This document shows positions 57,301-64,000 of a stretch of DNA of 64,000 bases, one piece after another (position 1 is the first letter of the stretch; every line of letters starts with the position of its first letter). The DNA is taken from the NCBI GenBank assembly GCA_903813345.2, contig CAIIXF020000011.1:36948062-37012061 (forward strand). Reading direction: 5' to 3'. The stretch is from Owenia fusiformis. Lineage: Eukaryota; Annelida; Polychaeta; Sabellida; Oweniidae. Below the pieces are notes generated by a model. That model made no database searches, had not been told where the DNA came from, and was given only the letters and a program-made list of their open reading frames with translations. A program made the translations under genes and the position numbers.

Positions 57301-60300
57301 AAACCTGTTTGGCTGAAAACCTGTACAGAAGCCTTGACAGACAAGATTTTAGGATGAAAATCCAAAATGGTTGCCTTAATACTTATCCAGAATGCCCAAA
57401 AACTAATCAGTTCTTAACTTTCATATGAGAAACATCCTTGAAAGTTTCAGATGAATCCCTTAAAGGGTTTGGTTAGAAACCTGTAGACAAGCCTTGACAG
57501 ACAAGATTTCAGGACTGAAGATCCAAAAATGGCTCCCTTAAAATTTACTCAGAATGCCCAAAAACTAATCAATAGAAACATCCTTGAAAGTTTCAGATGA
57601 ATTCCATATTTTATTGAAGATGTATATGCACTATGATGTACATCAAGTAAAGTAAGGGACATGCTGAATAATCACAATGTTGCGATAGCTAGGAAGGCAC
57701 AATCAAGACACCTCTGGACATTTTTTGCATTTTGGGCCGTACCACTTATTCACTATCTACTTATCATACTTGTCAGTATGATCACGAGACCAAAGGAACT
57801 CAGTAAATGGCAGTTTTAGAAATTCTAAAAGAAATTAAAAACTAGCTTTAAATTTGATTGGCTGCCTGCCTCAAGTCATTTGCCGATGCTCATGTGCTTG
57901 TGTCACTTCACAGGGTATCCCCTCAATTACTCAGATGCGAGTAGGTAGTTACCACTTTCGCCACCAGGTGGCTGATTCGGGGGAATTACAAAATTCCCTT
58001 AAACTTGAATATGCATCAGTTTTAGTTGTTCACTTTTCATATTACCTTTATGTATCTGATAGTAATTACAAATTAAAATATGTACAGTAAAAGAAAATGT
58101 TATCTGCCCAACACAAGAAAAGATATTTCACTTTTTGTGGTTTTACAATATGGGGTCTATGGGGAATCTCCCCGACCTAGAAGTCACATTTTCAAAGAAA
58201 ATTAAATTTTCAAAGTTGATTAACTCTTTTCAAATCCACATTTGTAAATGTAATTTTACATGTAGATTCCAAATATGACATCAGTTTGACTGAATTATAA
58301 TTTTTAATGACGTAAATCAAGACTATTACTACTCGCATCTGGGATATTGCCACGATCAAACTCAATTGTGTTCAATTCTGACAGTTGGTTGTTCAGTTGA
58401 TTTTTTCAATATATCAACAATACATTACCAATAAGTTGTTCTCAAGATATATCTAAGGTACGCAAGATATTATATTAGCAATTATAATTTGACATCACTT
58501 ATTGTCTGGGAGAGGACCCATTGCATAATTTATCCTTAAACCAACAATACGATATCATTTTCTATTAATCCATTAATTGTCAAGTACATAAAATATAATT
58601 ACTGCTTGTTTAAAAAAAAAATTCAACACTACTACTCCATCAGTGCAGATATTCACAGAGGGGATGATATCATACAACTAAATGTTAAAACTATACCAAA
58701 GGTAAGTGAAATATACACAATGTAATTCATACACATACGAGGGGTGATCCAAAAGTCTTGGACGCCCTGCTCTAATTTTGTTGGTTTTTGATAAAATTAC
58801 TTTAAACTTTCCAATAATAAGGAATAACATCTTAACTACCTTGTGTATTAATTTCATGGAGAAATGATATGGTTTATGTAGTTTTCTAGATAGTTTTTAA
58901 TACAGGGACCCTGCCACCCGGAACAGTATTCGCACATGACAACTTTCAGCCTTAAATGTTGCCGCCATTTGACTTGTTTTGCAAGTCTTGAGCACTCTCT
59001 TTATTTGAATTTTGAATGTTAAACCATGTTAGTTTACTTACTTTGTTACTAGGCAACCAGTTAATTGTGTTTTATATATATTGTCACATATAAAAATGGC
59101 CATATATGTCAAATTCTAAGAAAATGACATCAGACAAGCAACCCTCATTCTGGTATCCTTTTTGCTCCAAAATGGCTGCTGAAATGCAGAACATGAAAGA
59201 AATAAAACTGGAACAAAGAATACTACAAGGTATTCTCACTATTATTGACCTTTAGCAGCTACTATATGCACAATACAGTCTAGATATGGCTCTGTGTGAT
59301 TGTCTTCCTTTTCTCCAAGTTAGAAGGGGGGTTAAAAAATGTTTTTTTATTCATTGGATGAGGTTTAGAGTGGCACTCCAGCACCATTTGTATCACATAA
59401 GGAATGGCGATTTCATAAATGTCTTCCATTCATTGGTAAAGCGGTATGAAAGATGTGTTCAAATTCATGAAAAATATGTTGAAAAGTAGGTCTTAATATG
59501 TGAAGATGATGATGGCAGATGACACTGAGATCGAAAATCGGAAATTCTCTCATATCATGACTGGTGTTAGATTGTGCACCTGCACCTTAAGTATTTGCCA
59601 TATTATAACAGTTGTGACGCGATTTGCTATATTCAAATACCGTTCCGGGTGGCAGGGACCCAGTGTTAAAAAATACTTACCAAAAAGCTAAAATAAATTA
59701 TTTTCTGTTGAAACTTATACACAAAGTTGTTAAGATGTTGATCTTTATTATCTGAAAGTTTCATGCAATTATATTAGAAAATAGCAAAGTTAGAGCGGGG
59801 CGTCCAAGACTTTTGGATCACCCCTCGTACATGTAACAGTATGAGGACATGAAACTCTGGTAAGCTTACATTAATTATTTTCTTCATAGGTGAATAATAT
59901 CCCTGTCGTTGAATTTCCATATAAGGATGGCAAGAAGTCATACGTTGTAACACAACTAGATGGTATAACATCATTTATTTCTCCCAAACTGTACTTTGCA
60001 GTGGATATGCAATATGGAATATCAGTTGCTGTAGGAGAAAAGTGGAAGGGCAAGGTAGGCTCAATATTGCGCATTTAATTGTTAGAATTTAAAATGGAAA
60101 GCAGAATAAAATAGATTATGACGGAGGTAGAAAAGGGAAATACTAGATTTCTAAAAGAAATGTATGCATATGCTTTAGCCCTGTGATAGTTGATACGATT
60201 AAATGAAATGTCATATTGACCTAGTTTTAATTAAAAATAGTCACTCAAACAGCTCATTTAAGCATCAAATATACAGAGTTATATGCCACATTTACTAAGG

Positions 60301-63300
60301 AAAACATATGTATTCAGAGGTAGAATGAATATTGAATTTAATAATATAATTCTCAAGAAATTTCTCTAAATGGTGAGAAATACAGAAAAAGTGGCAAATG
60401 CCACTTAACTCCTCATTTTGAACTTTTCATAATATAACAAACAAATAATTCTGGCCACTCTAAAAACAAGTGTCGTTTTTTCCCCGAATTATTGGAAAAA
60501 CAATGGATTCAGAGGCCAATTGAGAAATGAGGTAAAGAAGCATTCAAGTTTTAGCCAAAAATATCATTGAAATGAAAACTGTAGGTGGATGGCCTTGCTA
60601 AAAACTTTGATGGAGACATGGAAAATGACAAAACAGACAGAAATGGAGATGATGTCAGTAATATGAGCAACCTTGGATCCTTAATTGGGATTAGCTATGA
60701 TGTTGATAATATATCTAGGTGAGTCAAGCTTCCTTTACACTCAGAAACACTGTTATTAACTGAAAATATTGCAATGGTCAATCAAAGGTAGAAGTTATGT
60801 CTTAAGCATTACTTAAGTTTGATTGCGATGACAGTGACAGCAAGTTGGCTACTTTGATCAAAAATAACAAGGCACATGACGTGAACAAGATCTTACCATC
60901 AAAAAACTTTCAAAATGGATGCCAGAAGTTAATCAGCTCTAGAACTTGATATCCTCTATCATGTGTGCAGATTAATGATGGAGACAATCTGACATGGCGA
61001 AGATCTATCAGAAAACCTTCAAAATGGCCACCAGAAAACAAGATGGCCTCCCAAAAGTTAATCAGCTTTACAATTTGATATCCTCTATTATATGTGCGAA
61101 TTTGGAGAAAAATCTACAAGCAGTTAAAAATTTCCTGCAATGGCGAATACAAGAATTTCCGAAAAAAATTCATATGGCCACCAGAAAACAAGATGGCTGC
61201 CCTAAAGTTAATCAGCTCTAGAATTTTATATCCTCTATCATTTGTGCAAATTAGGAGAAAATCCAATGAGCGGTTTTCCTGAAATGGCGATGACAAGATT
61301 TTCTGAAAAACCTTCAAAATGGCCACCAGAAAACAAGATGGCCACCCAAAAGTTAATCAGCTCTAGAACTTTATATCCTCTATCATGTGTGCGAATTTGG
61401 AGAAAATCCGATGAGTGATTTCCCTAAAATGGCGATGACAAGATTTTCCGAAAAAAACTTCAAAATGGCCACCAGAAAACAAGATGGCTGCCCTAAAGTT
61501 AATCAGCTTTAGAATTTTATATCCTCTATCATTTGTGTGAATTTGGAGAAAATCCGATGAGCGGTTTTCTTGAAATGGCAATGACAAGATTTTCAGAAAA
61601 ACCTTCAAAATGGCTGCCAGAAAACAAGATGGCCACCCAAAAGTTAATCAGCTTTAGAACTTTGTATCTTCTATCATGTGTGCGAATTTGAGGAAAATCC
61701 GATGAGTGGTTTTCCTGAAATGGTGATGACAAGATATTCCAAAATGCTTCAACATGGCTGCCAGAAAGAAAGATGGCCGCCCAAAAGCTAATCAGCTCTA
61801 GAACTTTATATTCTCTATCATGTATGCAAATTTGAAGAAAATCCGATGAGCGGTTTTCCTGAAATGGCGATGACAAGATTTTCAGAAAAACTTTATATCC
61901 TCTATCATGTGTGCGAATTTGGAGTAAATCTGATGAGTGGTTTCATACAATTTAGAAGTATCCTCATAGTTTAAAGGTTGTATATAACTATTATTAAAAG
62001 TGATTTTCACTCCTTTTCAAAGCCTCAATACTGCTGTGTATATTAAATATTGTTTTTTTACACATTTCGAGTAAATACTCATCTTTCATTCCATATAATG
62101 GAACCAGAAATTGATATAAAATTGATGGAGTGAGAGCTGTTACAATGACCCCTACTTTTAGCAATTTTCAGAATGTTTCGTCCAGTGTATTTAATGAGGG
62201 GTCGACCTTAATTCAATAACAATAACATCGCTGTTTTGGGCTTATTTCTTGAAAGCATTACAGGCTATTATCATCATATACTTGAATTAATATGAAGAAT
62301 AGATTGCAATATGATACAACTCTCATATTACCCATGTTAGAGTTCATTTTGTATGTAAATGTAAAATAATTTGGGGAATCCACTATCAGTTTGGGGGTTT
62401 CTCAAAAGCTATCATTGTAAGGGAAATGACGTCACATTACATTGGATGTCCACAAGACCGGGCTATGAGTATAACGTCATCAATGGGCTCGATGGTATGG
62501 ATATATTCATTGTGGCATTTGTTTTGGGAAATCCTAGCAACAAGCAAATACGTTCACCTTTATTATTAGAGCATTTTCACATTTGTTTAGAAAGTGAAAA
62601 TGTATTTGTTGCATTTAATTGATAAAAAAAATTAATCTAATTGATGATATTCTTAAAAAACTCATTTTACTATTTTCTAAGCCCTTGATAGTTAAATACA
62701 TCCTTTAAATCAATTCATCTGTTTGTCTGGATGATAAGCAAAATGGAGAAACAGGATGACTGACTGAAAAACCTAAAAGGCAAACTTAAAAATAGTTATA
62801 TATAAATTACTTATTATAGAAAAGAACTAATTAAGACATCCCTGAGTAATAAAATGCAAGCTTTTTTCAGGTTTTCCTCGAAATGTGGTAACAAATTATG
62901 TGAAATATATCATCCTAGCCAATCACTTCTAAGAAAAAAAGACAAGAAATGTGTTATTCAAAATTATTTCCAGGAGTGATAAGGTGATACCTCTAAATGA
63001 TATACCACCTATTATGGAACTTTGTATTACTCCTAGACAGAGAAGAGCTGCAGAACGTGTTTGTCAATTGATATTTGATTTTGAGGATGGACCTTTTACA
63101 GAATGCAAAGATCCGTAAGAAAATGTCATAACAGCACAATACTCGCTTTATTTTTAGTCACTTTATTTAATTAAATGGAAAACAAATGTAAACATTTTAC
63201 ATAATTTGTTTGAGGCATTATCATTTTCGTTCTATCTTAAGTTTATATCCATTTTTGCAAGTTTTCATATTTGCGATGTTTTTGTGCTTTCCCATTTTAG

Positions 63301-63437
63301 ATCATTCCAAAAAAGAAGAGAAAGACTAATTAGAGATTGCACCTTTGATGTCTGTGATGATTTCAAAAACTACTGCAACATTGTTTTCAAATTCCTTGAC
63401 TTAATGGATTGTGTTGCAGATGACAATTTTAAATGTG
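54363..63437 (+). CDS. Secreted VWD-C8 domain protein, 5' part of gene (continues beyond the window)
   Basis: Exons are 54363-54435, 56191-56339, 56528-56638, 59890-60054, 60585-60718, 62974-63114 and 63301-63437. All have GT-AG borders and consistent phases, and the last donor leads out of the window. Exon 1 encodes a signal peptide (MLKYVLLLTCLLGES) that joins in phase to a VWD domain: GWGDPHYRTFDGLDYDFQGTGKYLF (about residues 41-65), DDIIRLHV, SPKLYFAVDMQYGISVAVG and KNFDGDMENDKTDRNGD. A C8 domain follows in the last two exons (MELCITPRQRRAAERVCQ, TEC, RDCTFDVCDD, NYC, MDC, FKC), with exactly eight cysteines. The VWD exons encode no cysteine at all, so the usual CxxC (CGLCGNF) and GTC positions are replaced (GLAKNF, GTG). 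Relatives include zonadhesin, IgGFc-binding protein and mucin-type gel-formers; a TIL domain would be expected next. The exact orthologue cannot be named. Confidence 0.88.
54651..54726 (+). repeat. Dispersed 'CCACCTGG' repeat in intron 1 of the VWD gene
   Basis: CCTGCCATGGTATTTGACCC, GCCACCTGGTTTTGAAACTGGTAAC and TGGCATCTGGGTTATT match the copy at 32795-32872 and, inverted, 57934-57990. The short word ACTACTCGCATCTGG at 58329 is a fourth fragment. Confidence 0.65.
55158..55925 (+). mobile_element. Family A element, longest form with about five internal repeats
   Basis: Starts AAAGGCATTAACATGACAAAATGTCACCAAG and then has about five units, some partial, of 110-125 bp (TTTTTGACCTTGAGAAGGTCATTGAAGG, GTCAGATTTGAACTTCTGAGAACTTGTAGA, TTGGTCAATTTGAAGCAAGTTGAAAAAAGACC). 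It ends with the family 3' part: TTTGTTACAGATGCCAACTGGC ... ACGGAGACCATAACAATATG. The hairpin's second arm is degraded. It lies in intron 1 of the VWD gene. Confidence 0.85.
57170..57612 (+). repeat. Diverged tandem repeat in a VWD-gene intron, about three units
   Basis: The block CCTTGAAAGTTTCAGATGAATCC recurs at about 57262, 57431 and 57579. It comes with AATGCCCAAAAACTAATCA and CCTTGACAGACAAGATTT. The arrangement resembles a diverged relative of the 146-bp array at 60.9-61.96 kb (AAAGTTAATCAGCTCTAGAACTTT, CCGATGAGCGGTTTTCC, ATGACAAGATTTTC). Confidence 0.6.
57934..57990 (-). repeat. Dispersed 'CCACCTGG' repeat, inverted copy
   Basis: On the minus strand it reads CCGAATCAGCCACCTGGTGG then GGTAACTACCTACTCGCATC, the best-preserved copy of this family in the window. 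Confidence 0.7.
58619..58701 (+). pseudogene. Decayed duplicate of VWD exon 3
   Basis: It matches exon 56528-56638: ACTCCATCAGTG, then after a gap of about 28 bases CAGATATTCACAGAGGGGATGATATCATA, CAACTAAATGTTA and CCAAAGGTAAGT. The donor is preserved. The acceptor and first codons are not, and the internal deletion is out of phase (28 bases). It is unlikely to be used, because exon 3 joins exon 4 in phase without it. Confidence 0.8.
58736..59829 (+). mobile_element. Mariner-like element with long inverted repeats and a transposase remnant
   Basis: The element is 58738-59827, flanked by TA on each side. The outer 43 bases of each end (CGAGGGGTGATCCAAAAGTC...) match with two mismatches. Weaker pairing continues inward for about 190 bp to a second well-kept inverted block (AGGGACCCTGCCACCCGGAAC at 58911 and its inverse near 59644). 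The interior frame 59286-59489 looks like the end of a mariner transposase (FINVFHSLVKRYERCVQIHEKYVEK pattern). The catalytic DDD/E part and N-terminal DNA-binding part were not recognised, so it is a deleted, immobile or trans-mobilised copy. It lies in the VWD intron between exons 3 and 4, 37 bases after the decayed exon duplicate. Confidence 0.85.
60895..61960 (+). repeat. Tandem array, about 7 units of about 146 bp, in a VWD-gene intron
   Basis: AATCAGCT recurs at about 60932, 61062, 61208, 61356, 61502, 61650 and 61792. Each unit has CAAAATGGCCACCAGAAAACAAGATGGC, AAGTTAATCAGCTCTAGAACTTTATATCCTCTATCATGTGTGCGAATTTGGAG and ATCCGATGAGCGGTTTTCCTGAAATGGCGATGACAAGATTTTC. Open frames of 60-115 codons on both strands arise from the repeat and are not treated as genes. 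Confidence 0.92.
61970..62605 (+). repeat. Inverted duplicate of 53190-54215 (right arm)
   Basis: The two well-matching blocks are 61970-62105 and 62360-62605; see the left arm for shared words. It lies in the same VWD intron as the 146-bp array. The frame 62371-62622 falls inside it but has no counterpart frame in the left copy, so it is not taken as coding. Confidence 0.75.
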
Positions 63438-64000
63438 GTAAACACTGCTTAGCAAATACAGGGTGGTCCACAATAGTGTGCCATGAGTTATCTTGAATAA
63501 CTGTTGATTATCCATGATAGAGAGTTCTAAATGAGTTATTCACTGCTTCAAATTACGATTTTAACGCTAGTGCATACATTAATACATCTGACAAAGTTCT
63601 TAATCCTTGATCAAATGCATTATGGATGTTGATTATTTTGCGGTTGATTGCTTGTTTGCAATCTGCAGTGGTTTAAGAGGGGTCAATATAGACACTTTGC
63701 TTCAAATATTTCTTCTCTTGATCTTGTGGAGAATACCGTAGCAAACATGGTCACCAGGCAGTGGCTCATTCTGGTACTCATAGCATACTCGTACACGTTA
63801 TAGCAACTCTCTCTCTGTTGCATCTCCAGAAGGAAAGATATGGAGAGTGTGTGGCTTACCAAGATGACAATGGCCAATGATCTAGTAACCTTATATGAAC
63901 CGTGTCTTGTGTAGTTCAGCATCTCTGAACCACAAATCGCATTCGTATGAAACTAGGAAGAGTTCATACGTACATTGAATTAAATACACTTTTGACAAAT
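63438..64000. other. Intron of the VWD-C8 gene running to the window edge
   Basis: The donor GTAAAC at 63438 opens this intron. No further exon (TIL or second VWD) is recognisable before the end. The frame at 63683-63922 on the minus strand has no domain. Confidence 0.5.

Noticed and set aside
59286-59489. 67-codon frame considered as a host exon of the VWD gene.
   Set aside because: It lies between the mariner-like ends and resembles a mariner transposase C-terminus.
61094-61876. Overlapping open frames on both strands at 60994-61876.
   Set aside because: All fall in the 146-bp tandem array and repeat the same words. There is no domain and no consistent strand.
62371-62622. 83-codon plus-strand frame considered as a VWD-gene exon.
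   Set aside because: It lies inside the inverted duplicate, has no counterpart frame in the other copy and would break the phase between exons at 60718 and 62974.

Overview
The window is nuclear DNA from a multicellular animal. Genes are intron-rich with canonical GT-AG junctions, intergenic DNA is AT-rich, and there are many non-autonomous DNA transposons, foldback palindromes and minisatellites. The frequent TACATGTA-type words, the gene content (UTP14, MECR, a GT61 glycosyltransferase, a TPR protein and a secreted VWD/C8 protein) and short elements with internal tandem repeats suggest a marine lophotrochozoan, perhaps a mollusc. That placement is an inference; no species can be named from the sequence.

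Layout. Positions 1-16.5 kb hold no gene I can support. They contain a 2.07-kb long-inverted-repeat element (4444-6510), a hAT-type MITE (11421-11725), a 162-bp higher-order minisatellite (13.25-14.16 kb) and a GAACG-rich segment (15.68-16.26 kb). From 16.58 to 35.2 kb the minus strand carries a complete UTP14 gene: one non-coding and eleven coding exons, about 753 aa, reconstructed here exon by exon. Its largest 3' intron hosts an intact GT61 glycosyltransferase on the opposite strand (21447-23051) and a decayed fragment of the same gene (about 19.4-19.6 kb). UTP14 is head-to-head with an intronless mitochondrial enoyl reductase gene, MECR (35372-36523), across a gap of about 150-220 bp that probably holds a shared promoter.

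From 36.5 to 43 kb there is repeat-rich intergenic DNA with pogo-like MITEs, palindromes and short elements. From 43.5 to 51.2 kb the minus strand carries the 3' end of a TPR-repeat gene. Its last exon is present as 24 tandem copies with a 142-bp period. The exon two before it has its 3' splice site and first part present as about 31 tandem copies with a period near 109 bp. UTP14 shows the same thing on a smaller scale (4 x 119 bp at 28.1-28.6 kb). Three arrays built from 'end of intron + 3' splice site + start of exon' in one window is the most unusual observation here.

From 54.36 kb to the right edge the plus strand carries the 5' part of a secreted-protein gene: signal peptide, then a VWD domain without any cysteine, then a C8 domain with all eight. 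Its introns contain a mariner-like element with long inverted repeats (58738-59827), a 146-bp tandem array (60.9-61.96 kb) and one arm of an inverted duplication whose other arm lies just upstream of the gene. I saw no viral or LTR element, tRNA, rRNA or CRISPR array.
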